A stretch of 64,000 nt of DNA from Streptosporangium sp. NBC_01756 (GTDB lineage: Bacteria; Actinomycetota; Actinomycetes; Streptosporangiales; Streptosporangiaceae): positions 1,302,001 to 1,366,000 of the forward strand of contig NZ_CP109130.1 in the NCBI RefSeq assembly GCF_035917975.1, in the 5' to 3' direction. Position numbers and translations under genes: made by a program. Every line of letters starts with the position of its first letter. Positions within the stretch are counted from its first letter, which is position 1. The notes under the pieces are model-generated. The model was not told where the DNA came from. It saw only the letters and a list, made by a program, of their open reading frames with translations, and made no database searches. Positions 46,621 through 54,808 of the stretch are shown piece after piece.

Positions 46621-46635
46621 TACCCACCAGTAGGA

Positions 46636-47364
46636 TCAGGTGACGGCGAGACGGAAGTACAGCAGTCCGAGGACCACGACGGAGAGGACCGGGGCGAGGA
46701 ACTTCTGCTCGAAGGCCTGGCCCGTCTTGATCCCGATCTTCCACGGCAGCACCCAGCGCTGCCTTATCGGCCACAGCACCGGGCAGCCCTTCTCCGTGCA
46801 GCAGTCCCCCGTGATGTGCGTGAGACACCCGACCGCGACCGCCAGCCCCAGCCAGGCGTACCCCACGTTGTCGCTGCGGAACGTCGCGAACAGGCCGACC
46901 GTCAGACCGAGGTTGACCATCGCGGAGGCGAACTTCTTGCCCGGGATGCCGATCCCGATCGCCCGCAGCGCCAGGCCGATGAGCAGCACGACCAGGATGT
47001 CGCGGCCGATCGGGTAGGTGTTGGCCAGGTAGTGGGCGCCGAACCCGGTGCCGACCGCGAAGAGGAGGGAATGGGTGGCGTTGCGGTGACCGCCACTCAG
47101 CCAGGCGACGGCCTTGCTCAGCCCCCAGGTGACAGGGCCGAAGGTCTGGGCGATCGTCGCGCTGGGATGGTCCAGATCCGGCAGCATGGCGGCGCCGGAG
47201 CAGATCAGCGCCCCGGCGACGAACTCGGCCGGGGTGAGGGCGTTCACCATGACACCGGTCTCGATGAACCGGGTGGACTCGGTGAGCAACGGCAGGGCCG
47301 CCAGGGTCGGCGCCACCCCCAGCCAGGCGATCGCCCCCGTCAGCGCGTGCGTGTGCCCCATCAT
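46636..47364 (-). CDS. Membrane-bound metal-dependent hydrolase (YdjM/DUF457 type)
   Basis: 242 residues from ATG 47364 (or 47361). The first helix contains 'HTHALTGAIAWLGVAPTLAAL' and a conserved 'GAAMLPDLDHPSATIAQTFGP' with the Asp-Leu-Asp-His motif, then 'GGHRNATHSLLFAVGTG' and 'VGCLTHITGDCCTEKGCPVLWPI'. These His/Asp residues are the presumed metal ligands of the family, which sits in the membrane. The function is uncertain. The gene is tandem to acnA but separated from it by 190 bases containing the acnA promoter. Confidence 0.85.
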   Translation of the reverse strand: MMGHTHALTGAIAWLGVAPTLAALPLLTESTRFIETGVMVNALTPAEFVAGALICSGAAMLPDLDHPSATIAQTFGPVTWGLSKAVAWLSGGHRNATHSLLFAVGTGFGAHYLANTYPIGRDILVVLLIGLALRAIGIGIPGKKFASAMVNLGLTVGLFATFRSDNVGYAWLGLAVAVGCLTHITGDCCTEKGCPVLWPIRQRWVLPWKIGIKTGQAFEQKFLAPVLSVVVLGLLYFRLAVT

Positions 47365-47530
47365 CCGCCGAACACCCCCATCAAGATCACCTAGATGACT
47401 GTACGGCAAAGCCCGCTTCAAGCGGAGGACCGTGCCACTTTGCATCATCGGTGCGCCGGGGCGGTGAGATCAATCCGGCGGACGGTGACTTCTGGGTCAC
47501 CGGACGGGGCTCGCCTCGCCGGATGACCGC

Positions 47531-47746
47531 GATCTCCCCGAGGGGAGCGTCCCTGCTCGCCTCCGTTCACCCCCGGGGAACGGAGGCGGCCGTGATCGGT
47601 GCCGCCGAACGGCGGAGGTCACATGCAACGGGCGCCCCGCCGGAGATCTCCCTGGCGGGACGCCCGTACGTCCCAGAAACGACAGACGGGACCGTTCCGT
47701 ACCGAAAGCACCCCCCAGCCCTTCCGGCACGGAACGAATCCCGTCT
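47531..47746. ncRNA. Possible structured RNA of four consecutive hairpins
   Basis: Hairpins at 47534-47547, 47558-47588, 47629-47666 and 47684-47746 all have near-perfect GC-rich stems, and the last has arms AGACGGGA/TCCCGTCT plus GTTCCGT/ACGGAAC around a 28-base loop. No coding frame explains them. Strand and identity are unknown; no match to a known riboswitch is evident to me. Confidence 0.3.
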
Positions 47747-47984
47747 ATGTCCTTTGTAACGTGCAGGTCTCAGTGCTTGTTCCGAAATCCGTCGAGAATC
47801 GCGTGATCTATCTCACTTTTTCGCTGGGTGATGTCGATCTCACACTGGGCAACCGCCATCGGGGTGGCCCGATGGGGAGAACGATCGGGGCGGCGAAGCC
47901 GACGAAGGCCCCTTATGACCGCCTTCGTACGGTCCGGACCAGGCAAAACTCTCATATCACCGCATAGGCTTGTCTTTAGAATGT

Positions 47985-48011
47985 TCTCGATATATCTTTG
48001 AAGCATCGAGA
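47985..48011. promoter_or_regulatory. Candidate PadR operator
   Basis: Arms TCTCGAT (47985-47991) and ATCGAGA (48005-48011) with a 13-base AT-rich spacer lie 34 bases before the padR start. A PadR dimer could bind here to control its own operon. Confidence 0.55.
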
Positions 48012-48045
48012 GCGGTCTAAAGAGGATCGCGACCAAGGAGGAAAC

Positions 48046-48795
48046 ATGACTTCCGCACACATGATGGGCGGCCGGTGGGCAGGGGCCATCCCCGCCGAGT
48101 TGCGGCACGAGATGAAGCGCGCCGCCAGGGAGACCTTTCGGACCATGGCCGCCGGCTGGCAGCAGGGCGGCCCCCACGACGAGCCCGGCCCGCACCGCGG
48201 ATGGGGCCCGCACGAGCACCGGCAGCGAGGACACCGCGGCCCCTTCCCCGGCGGCGCCTTCCCGTGGGACTTCGGCCGGGGCGGCCCGGGGCGGGGCGGC
48301 CCGTTCGGCGGGCGTCCGCCGTTCGGCCGGGGACGCAAGGCGAAGCGGGGCGACGTCCGCGCCGCGATCCTCGCCCTGCTCTCCGAGGAGCCGCGCAACG
48401 GCTACCAGATCATCCAGGAGATCGACCGGCGCAGCGAGGGCGGCTGGAAGCCCAGCCCCGGCGCGGTCTATCCGGCGCTGCAGCAACTCACCGACGAGGG
48501 CCTGGTCCTCTCGGAGGAGAGCGACGGCCGCAAGTCCTTCCGGCTCACCGAGGCGGGCCGGGCCTACGTGACCGAGCACGCCGACGAGGTGCGCGCCCCG
48601 TGGGAGGAGATGACACCCGACGTCGACGACAGCACCTGGGAGCTGATGAACCTGGCCCGCCAGTCGGGGTTCGCCATGCTGCAGATCCTGCAGACCGGCA
48701 CCGACGAGCAGATCCGCCAGGGCAGGCAGATCCTGGTCGAGACACGCCGCAAGCTGTACCAGGTCCTGGCAGACGGCGACCCCGGCGAGGAGTGA
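48046..48795 (+). CDS. PadR family regulator with His/Gly-rich N-terminal extension
   Basis: 249 residues; ATG 48046 follows AAGGAGG (48035-48041). The PadR winged helix lies at about 100-180 ('KRGDVRAAILALLSEEPRNGYQIIQEI', 'PSPGAVYPALQQLTDEGLVLSEESDGRKSFRLTEAG'), with a C-terminal dimerisation helix. The first 97 residues are unusual: a short amphipathic helix, then a His-, Gly-, Pro- and Arg-rich tract ('HDEPGPHRGWGPHEHRQRGH') that could bind metal or mediate assembly. It is followed after 6 bases by a DUF1707 membrane protein of similar composition, likely its target and partner. Confidence 0.9.
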   Translation: MTSAHMMGGRWAGAIPAELRHEMKRAARETFRTMAAGWQQGGPHDEPGPHRGWGPHEHRQRGHRGPFPGGAFPWDFGRGGPGRGGPFGGRPPFGRGRKAKRGDVRAAILALLSEEPRNGYQIIQEIDRRSEGGWKPSPGAVYPALQQLTDEGLVLSEESDGRKSFRLTEAGRAYVTEHADEVRAPWEEMTPDVDDSTWELMNLARQSGFAMLQILQTGTDEQIRQGRQILVETRRKLYQVLADGDPGEE

Positions 48796-48801
48796 TCTTC
48801 G

Positions 48802-49317
48802 ATGACGTCCCGGGATGATCTCCGCATCGGAGACGCCGAGCGCGAAGCGGCCATGACGGCTCTGCGCGAGCACTACGCGCAGGGCCGCCTGACCCACGAG
48901 GAGCTCGACGACCGCATCGAACGGACCCTGTCCGCACGCACCGGCCGTGATCTGGCCCTGGCCTCCGCCGACCTGCCCGACCTGTACGGTTCCCGCCCCG
49001 AAGACGACGGCGGCGCACCCGGCTGGGCGGGTCCTGGCTGGGTCGGAGCGGGGCACGGGGGCCACGGCCGTCGCGAGTACCGTCGTCGCGGCTACGGCCG
49101 GAGCCGGATGGCGGCCCACCCCGCGGCCTGGCACCACCGCGGAATGAGCCGCCGGGGCGGGCCGCCGGCCTTCCCGCTGTTCCTCCTGGTCCTGGTCGCC
49201 GTGGTGGCGATCGCCGGGTTCGGGGCGCTCAAGTTCGTCTTCCTGGCCTGGCTGGTGATGGGCGTGGTGGGCATGGCGCACCGCAGGCGACGACGCCTCC
49301 ACCGGCCCGGAGCCTAG
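48802..49317 (+). CDS. DUF1707 domain membrane protein
   Basis: 171 residues. The N-terminal DUF1707 (SHOCT-like) domain is plain ('LRIGDAEREAAMTALREHYAQGRLTHEELDDRIERTL...' in residues 8-60). A Gly/Arg/His-rich linker (65-120) leads to one or two membrane helices ('FPLFLLVLVAVVAIAGFGALKFVFLAWLVMGVVGM') and a basic tail. It starts 6 bases after the PadR stop, so it is co-transcribed. Such proteins are small membrane proteins of unknown function, common in actinobacteria. Confidence 0.85.
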   Translation: MTSRDDLRIGDAEREAAMTALREHYAQGRLTHEELDDRIERTLSARTGRDLALASADLPDLYGSRPEDDGGAPGWAGPGWVGAGHGGHGRREYRRRGYGRSRMAAHPAAWHHRGMSRRGGPPAFPLFLLVLVAVVAIAGFGALKFVFLAWLVMGVVGMAHRRRRRLHRPGA

Positions 49318-49370
49318 GGACGGCCCCGCGTCTGCCCCGGAGCCGGGGCTCAGCGGGGCCCACGCCGGGT

Positions 49371-50780
49371 CTACCCCATCTCCTCCAGCTTGCGGCCCTT
49401 GGTCTCCTTGACCTTCCACCACACGAAGGCGAAGGACAGCGCGGCGAAGAAGGCGTATCCCACGTACGCGCCGGCCAGGCTCCACTCGGCCAGGGACGGG
49501 AAGGAGACGGTGATCAGCCAGTTGGCCACCCACTGGGCGGAGGCGGCCACGGAGAGCGCGGCGGCCCTGATCCGATTGGGGAACATCTCACCGAGCAGCA
49601 CCCAGACGACGACGCCCCACGACAGCGCGAAGAACAATACGAAGACGTGCGCGGCGACCAGGGCCACGACGCCCTGCGTCGCCGGCAGCCTGACGGTGTC
49701 CCCGGTGGGGACGCCCGCGCTGAACGCCCACGCGGCCACGGCGAGGGCGATCGTCATGCCCGCGGAGCCGATCAGCAGCAGCGGTCTACGGCCGATCCGG
49801 TCGACCAGCGCGATGGCGATGAACGTGCCGACGATGTTGATGATCGAGGTGGAGAAGCTGATCAGCAGCGAGTCGCTCTGGTTGATGCCGACCGACTGCC
49901 ACAGCGCCGATGAGTAGTAGAAGATGACGTTGATGCCGACGAACTGCTGGAAGACCGAGAGCAGGATGCCGATCCAGACGATCGGCAGCAGCCCGAGCGA
50001 CCGGCCGCGCAGGTCACGCAGCCGTGGCCGGTGCTCGCTGCGCAGCGAGTTCTGGATCTCCGCCATCCGCTCGTCCAGGTCGATGTGCTCGCCCTCGACC
50101 TCGGCGAGCACCCTGCGCGCCATCGGCAGCTTGCCCACCGCGACGAGGAACCGCGGCGACTCGGGGATGATCGTCGAGAAGAGCAGGTAGAGCAGGGCCG
50201 GGACCAGGCAGGCGCCGAGCATCCACTGCCACGCCTCAAGGCCGGCGAGCTTGTTGTTGACGTTGCCTCCGGCGAACTGCGCGATCGCGTAGTTGACGAG
50301 CTGGGAGACGGCGATGCCGAGGACGATCGCGAGTTGCTGGAAGGAGCCCAGGCGTCCCCGGTAGGCGGGGGGCGCGACCTCGGCGATGTAGGCGGGACCG
50401 ATCACCGAGGCCATCCCGATCCCGACGCCCGCCAGCACCCGCCAGAAGGCGAGGTCCCAGATCGCGAACGGGAGCGCCTGGCCGATGGAGCTGATCGCGA
50501 ACAGGATCGCGGCCACCTGCATCGTCCTGGTGCGCCCCCAGCGGTCGGCTATGCCCCCGGCGATCCACGCGCCGATCGCCGAGCCCAGCAGCGCGATCGC
50601 GACCACGAACCCGATCTGGACCGGGCCGACGCCGAAGTGTTTCTGGATCCCGGTGACGGCACCGTTGATGACGGCGCTGTCGTAGCCGAAGAGGAACCCG
50701 CCGATCGCCGCGGCGGCGGTGATGAAGACGACATGCCCCAGGTTCTCACTGGAGGTGCCCGAAGGGGTGGTACCGACCAT
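49371..50780 (-). CDS. Sugar porter family MFS transporter
   Basis: 469 residues, 12 membrane helices. Sugar-porter signatures: 'GGFLFGYDSAVINGAV' in helix 1, 'GGIADRWGRTRTMQ' (D-R-x-G-R) between helices 2 and 3, 'PESPRFLVAVGK' after helix 6 and 'DRIGRRPLLLIG' in the mirror loop. It is a proton-coupled hexose or polyol importer of the XylE/GlcP type. It forms a single-gene unit; a perfect 12-bp palindrome CGATCGCGATCG (50839-50850) upstream could be an operator. Confidence 0.93.
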   Translation of the reverse strand: MVGTTPSGTSSENLGHVVFITAAAAIGGFLFGYDSAVINGAVTGIQKHFGVGPVQIGFVVAIALLGSAIGAWIAGGIADRWGRTRTMQVAAILFAISSIGQALPFAIWDLAFWRVLAGVGIGMASVIGPAYIAEVAPPAYRGRLGSFQQLAIVLGIAVSQLVNYAIAQFAGGNVNNKLAGLEAWQWMLGACLVPALLYLLFSTIIPESPRFLVAVGKLPMARRVLAEVEGEHIDLDERMAEIQNSLRSEHRPRLRDLRGRSLGLLPIVWIGILLSVFQQFVGINVIFYYSSALWQSVGINQSDSLLISFSTSIINIVGTFIAIALVDRIGRRPLLLIGSAGMTIALAVAAWAFSAGVPTGDTVRLPATQGVVALVAAHVFVLFFALSWGVVVWVLLGEMFPNRIRAAALSVAASAQWVANWLITVSFPSLAEWSLAGAYVGYAFFAALSFAFVWWKVKETKGRKLEEMG

Positions 50781-50999
50781 GACAGTCCTTTCCCCCGAAA
50801 AACCCAGGTATCCATGGATCGACCGTCAAGGTCGCAGCCGATCGCGATCGAGGGGTTATTCATGTCATGAGCTGCGAAAACACGCCTCTCATCTACCGAA
50901 GATTGTCTCACAGCGGCCGGTAGTGGATCAGTACGACTCTCCGGTTACGGCCCGCGCGGGCCGACGGCGCATCCCGCCTCCTCCACCCCTGGAGTTCCC

Positions 51000-52163
51000 C
51001 TACCAGCGCAGGATCGCGGCGACCCCGTCGAAGTCGGCGAGGGTCTCGGCGGCCTGCCGGTCCAGGACGATCACCTCGGCGTCGATGTCCAGGGCACGCT
51101 CGATCATGCGCTCGCCCATCCTGTCCTCCTGGACGTGTTCCTGCGCCGACTCCCCCTGCGGGATCTGATCGGGCGGGCAGAGCCGTCCGTCGGCCGTACG
51201 GCTGCCGCTCCACTCACGTGACTCGGCCAGCAGCAGCTGCGCCACCCGGCTGTCGTTCAGCGCGTTGAGCGTGTCCGCCAGGCCGACGGCTCCGCGCCCG
51301 CCGGACAGGGCGGCGTCCTTGGCCCCGTCGGCCAGTGCGGTGGCGAACCGGGTACGGGCGGCCACCAGCTGGGGCTCCGCGTACTCGGCGATCTTCGACG
51401 GGGGCAGCGCGTCCACCACCGCGTCGATCTGGATGACGTCACCGGTCAGTTCCGCCGCCACGATCTCCGTCAGCTGGACGTCCCCGATCAGCGCGATCGC
51501 CGTCCAGCCCCGGTTCGCGGCCTGTTCGGTGACGCCCGGCCCGGCGGCGCGCAGGAGCCTGGCGAGGTTCTCATCGACCCGGCGCTCGAACTTGTCCCGG
51601 GCCGCCACGGTCTGCTGGGCGAGACCCGAGGGGGCGGGACCGCGCATCCGCCGCCAGTCCTCGGTGTTTATCTCGAAGTCTGTCCGGCCGGCCTCCTCGG
51701 CCATGCCGTAACGGTAGTCGATCATGCGCAACCCGTCCCGGGAGACGAGCACGAGCCCGGCGGGCGGCGCGGTCTCCACCGTGTTGACCAGCGGTCGCAC
51801 ATAGGCCGTCGACTCCAGCACGATCTGGTCGGCGACCGGCAGCTGGAAGGAGAAGGTCCATACCTCGTCGCTGCCGACCGGGGCGAACAACGCCCGTCCC
51901 AGCCCGGACTCGGTCGGATTGAGCAGCAGCGCGAACTCCGTCTCCAGCTGCTCCAGCCGCGCCAGGACGGCCGTCCGCCGCGGCCGGTCCCCATCGGCGC
52001 TGACCTGTCTGCGCAGGTCGGCGAGCTGGTTGCCGAACCGGATCCGCCACGCGGGGCGGACCGCCGCCTCCTCCCGGGGATCGGCGGTCACATAGAACGA
52101 CAGCACCCCCTGGTCGTCATGGATGGCGACGACATCCCGCAGAGCCGCACGATCGAATCTCAC
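51000..52163 (-). CDS. Vms1-like release factor candidate (VLRF1/baeRF family)
   Basis: 387 residues. GTG 52163 follows GGGAGGAAC. The N-terminal 'VVAIHDDQGVLSFYVTADPR' and the middle 'AGLVLVSRDGLRMIDYRYGM' are like the eRF1/Pelota-related archaeo-bacterial baeRF and Vms1-like families. The segment 'PSGLAQQTVAARDKFERRVDENLARLL' (about 178-204) sits where these proteins carry the catalytic Gln loop; the Gln of GLAQ (183) is the candidate. The C-terminal part ('ALDIDAEVIVLDRQAAETLADFDGVAAILRW') resembles the family end. Such proteins release stalled peptidyl-tRNA. Assignment is by motif only. It lies downstream of pnkp and hen1 on the same strand. Confidence 0.65.
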   Translation of the reverse strand: MRFDRAALRDVVAIHDDQGVLSFYVTADPREEAAVRPAWRIRFGNQLADLRRQVSADGDRPRRTAVLARLEQLETEFALLLNPTESGLGRALFAPVGSDEVWTFSFQLPVADQIVLESTAYVRPLVNTVETAPPAGLVLVSRDGLRMIDYRYGMAEEAGRTDFEINTEDWRRMRGPAPSGLAQQTVAARDKFERRVDENLARLLRAAGPGVTEQAANRGWTAIALIGDVQLTEIVAAELTGDVIQIDAVVDALPPSKIAEYAEPQLVAARTRFATALADGAKDAALSGGRGAVGLADTLNALNDSRVAQLLLAESREWSGSRTADGRLCPPDQIPQGESAQEHVQEDRMGERMIERALDIDAEVIVLDRQAAETLADFDGVAAILRW

Positions 52164-52248
52164 GACGTTCCTCCCTGGTGGCCCGGTCTCCAACGATATG
52201 GACACCTCCAGGAAGAGCCGTCGCACCAATCGGGAAAATGCCTTCCTT

Positions 52249-52279
52249 CTTCTCTTTACCCGCCCTTCTCTTTACCCGC
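52249..52279. repeat. Tandem duplication CTTCTCTTTACCCGC
   Basis: Two exact 15-base copies (52249-52263 and 52265-52279) one base apart lie between the pnkp stop and the VLRF1-like start. A slippage product; possible effect on spacing only. Confidence 0.7.
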
Positions 52280-52282
52280 GGA

Positions 52283-54808
52283 TCAGAGACGCGGGTCCAC
52301 CGGCTCGGACTCCAGTGCCAGGACGGCGAATACCGCCTCGTGCACCCGCCACAGCGGCTCGCCCTCGGCCAGCCTGGACAGCGCCTCCAACCCGAGGGCG
52401 TGCTCCCGCAGCGCCAGCGAGCGCTTGCGGCCCAGGAAACGGCGGCGCAGGACCTCCAGGCTCTCGGTGTAGTCGGGGCCGTAGATGATCCGCAGGTACT
52501 CCCGCCCGCGCACCTTCACCCCCGGCTGCACCCGGCCGGCGGGCACGGCCGCGCCGGTGGCGTCCGCCTGGTGGGGCCACTCCAGCGGCTTGACGACCAT
52601 GCCCTCGCCGCCCTCGGCCGTCAGCGCCGACCACCAGGCGGTCGCCGCGTCCCTGGACTCCTGGGAGGCCAGGTCGACGGTCAGCTGCCGGGTGGGGGCG
52701 ATCAGCGGGTCGGTGAGCCGGGAGAGCGTGTCCAGGTGCCAGGAGTGCGGCTCCTGCACGGCGGTGGCCCGGCCCTCGCAGGCCAGGATCTGGAACGGGG
52801 CCAGGCGCAGGCCGTCCAGCCCGGAGACCGGCCAGCAGTAACGCGCATAGGCGTCTCTGAACCGGGCAGCATTGACCAGGCGACGGCGGGTGCGGTCCAA
52901 CAGCTCGCCCACCCCCAACCCGCGCCCGGCCGCCGCCTCCAGCAGGCTGACCGCCTCGGGCAGCGCCGTACGGGCGGCGGCCCCCACCGACGCGTACTGG
53001 TTGCGGATCAGTCCCTCCGCCTTGGCCGACCAGGGCAGCAGCTCGCAGTCGAGCGCCAGCCAGTCCGTCTCCAGCTCGTCCATGAGGGGCGCGCACACCT
53101 GCCTGAGCCGGTTCACCAGGTCGGTGGTGTCGTCGAAGAACGGTCTGCCGGTCCGGGTGTAGACCGCCCCCGCGGTCCCGTCCTCCACCCCGAACCGGGC
53201 CGCCGCCACCTGCGGGTTCCTGGCCAGTACGGCCACCGCACGCGAGCCCATGTGCTTCTCCTCGCACACGACCCGGGTGATCCCCGCCTCGGCGAACTCC
53301 GTGAACGCCTCGGCCGGGTGCTCCAGGAAGCCGTCGAGCCGGGAGGTCTCCGGCGGCGCCATCGTCGGCGGCAGGTAGACCAGCCAGCGCGGGTCGACCG
53401 CGAACCGGCTCATGATCTCCAGCGCGGCGGCGGTGTTCTCCTCCCTGACCTTGATACGGCCACCGCCATGCCGTACCTCGATGTGCCTGACGCCTCCGAC
53501 GTCGTCGATGGAGAGCACCCCGGGGTCACGGTGGCCGGGGGCGGTGAACGGCCTGACCGACTCGTACCAGACCTTCTCGGCGGGCACCGAGACGATCTCC
53601 TTCTCCGGGTAGCGCAGCGCGGTGAGCTTCCCGCCGAACACGGCACCGGTGTCCAGGCAGATCGTGTTGTTGACCCACTCGGTCTCGGGGACCGGGGTGT
53701 GACCGTAGACGACCATGGCCCGGCCCCGGTACTCCCGCGCCCACGGGTAACGCACCGGCAGGCCGTACTCGTCGGTCTCGCCGGTGGTGTCGCCGTACAG
53801 CGCGAAAGAGCGCACCCGGCCCGAGGCGCGGCCGTGGTAGGCCTCCTTCAGCCCCGCGTGCGCGACGACGAGCCTGCCCCCGTCGAGCTGGTAGTGGCTG
53901 ATCAGCCCGTCCATGAAGGCCAGCGCGGCGGCGCGGAACTCCTCGGGCTCGGCGGCCAGCTGGTCCAGCGACTCCTGCAGGCCGTGGGCGACCCTGACCT
54001 TACGGCCGTTGAGCGCTCGGGCCAGCTTCTGCTCGTGGTTGCCCGACACGCACAGCGCCGTCCCGGCCGCGACCATGCCCATGACCAGGCGGAGCACACC
54101 GGGCGAGTCCGGTCCCCGGTCCACCAGGTCGCCGACGAACACCGCCGTCCTGCCCTCGGGGTGGACCGCGCCCGTGCCGCCGGGCTCGACGTCCCAGCCC
54201 AGGGTGCGCAGCAGCGTCTCCAGCTCGGCGCGGCACCCGTGCACGTCGCCGATGACGTCGAACGGACCGGTCAGCTCACGCCTGTCGCTCCACGCCTTCT
54301 CCCGGACGACCGTGGCGGCCTCGATCTCGTCGGATCCGCGCAGCACGTGGACCCGGCGGAAACCGTCCCGGGAGATCTTCGCCATGGAGCGCCGCAGGTC
54401 CTTGCCCTGCCGCTTGATCACATGGGGTCCGAAGTCGCGGTCGGGCCTGGCCGCGTTGCGCTCGATCGCCACCTCCTCCGGGACGTCCATGACGATCGCG
54501 TCGACCAGCACGTTGTGGGACCTGGCCAGCTCGACCAGCTTCTTGCGCGCGTCCCACTGGACGTTGGTCGCGTCCACCACGGTGAGCAGGCCCCGCCGCA
54601 GGCGGGTGCCGACGATGTAGTTGAGCACGTCGAAGGCGTCGGGGGTGGCGGCCTGGTCGTTCTCGTCGTCGGCGACCAGACCCCGGCAGAAGTCCGAGGA
54701 GACCACCTGGGTCGGCGCGAAGTGCCTGCGGGCGAACGTCGACTTGCCGCTCCCCGAGATTCCCACGAGCACGACCAGCGACATCTCCGGCACAGCGATC
54801 TCAGTCAT
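52283..54808 (-). CDS. pnkp: Bacterial polynucleotide kinase-phosphatase-ligase
   Basis: 841 residues, full length. Kinase: P-loop 'GISGSGKS' (16-23), with the 'VVDATNVQW' and 'IERNAARPDRDFGP' parts. Metallophosphatase: 'GDVHG' (187-191), 'GDLVDRGPDS' (226-235), 'GNHE' (256-259), His370 in 'VVYGHTPVPETEWVNN'. Ligase: adenylation motif 'EEKHMGSRAV' with Lys528 as nucleophile. The enzyme phosphorylates 5'-OH ends, removes 2',3'-cyclic phosphate and, with Hen1, rejoins cut RNA such as tRNA hit by ribotoxins. ATG 54808 lies eight bases inside hen1, so the two are co-translated. It is the core of the Pnkp/Hen1 RNA-repair system. Confidence 0.95.
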   Translation of the reverse strand: MTEIAVPEMSLVVLVGISGSGKSTFARRHFAPTQVVSSDFCRGLVADDENDQAATPDAFDVLNYIVGTRLRRGLLTVVDATNVQWDARKKLVELARSHNVLVDAIVMDVPEEVAIERNAARPDRDFGPHVIKRQGKDLRRSMAKISRDGFRRVHVLRGSDEIEAATVVREKAWSDRRELTGPFDVIGDVHGCRAELETLLRTLGWDVEPGGTGAVHPEGRTAVFVGDLVDRGPDSPGVLRLVMGMVAAGTALCVSGNHEQKLARALNGRKVRVAHGLQESLDQLAAEPEEFRAAALAFMDGLISHYQLDGGRLVVAHAGLKEAYHGRASGRVRSFALYGDTTGETDEYGLPVRYPWAREYRGRAMVVYGHTPVPETEWVNNTICLDTGAVFGGKLTALRYPEKEIVSVPAEKVWYESVRPFTAPGHRDPGVLSIDDVGGVRHIEVRHGGGRIKVREENTAAALEIMSRFAVDPRWLVYLPPTMAPPETSRLDGFLEHPAEAFTEFAEAGITRVVCEEKHMGSRAVAVLARNPQVAAARFGVEDGTAGAVYTRTGRPFFDDTTDLVNRLRQVCAPLMDELETDWLALDCELLPWSAKAEGLIRNQYASVGAAARTALPEAVSLLEAAAGRGLGVGELLDRTRRRLVNAARFRDAYARYCWPVSGLDGLRLAPFQILACEGRATAVQEPHSWHLDTLSRLTDPLIAPTRQLTVDLASQESRDAATAWWSALTAEGGEGMVVKPLEWPHQADATGAAVPAGRVQPGVKVRGREYLRIIYGPDYTESLEVLRRRFLGRKRSLALREHALGLEALSRLAEGEPLWRVHEAVFAVLALESEPVDPRL

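Larger units (their letters stand above)
47365..48045. other. Long non-coding region with a run of hairpins
   Basis: The stretch holds no convincing gene. Four hairpins follow each other: CTCCCC/GGGGAG (47534-47547), 11-base arms (47558-47568 and 47578-47588), CGGGCG-CCCGCC against GGCGGG-CGCCCG (47629-47666), and a large one with arms 47684-47700 and 47729-47746 (8+7 pairs with an internal loop). After 47750 the sequence is less structured and contains the PadR operator. The hairpins suggest a structured RNA or stacked terminators. Confidence 0.5.

Noticed and set aside
47451-47759. A 102-codon plus-strand frame in the hairpin region
   Set aside because: No ribosome site, no domain, and it overlaps several perfect stems that explain the sequence better.
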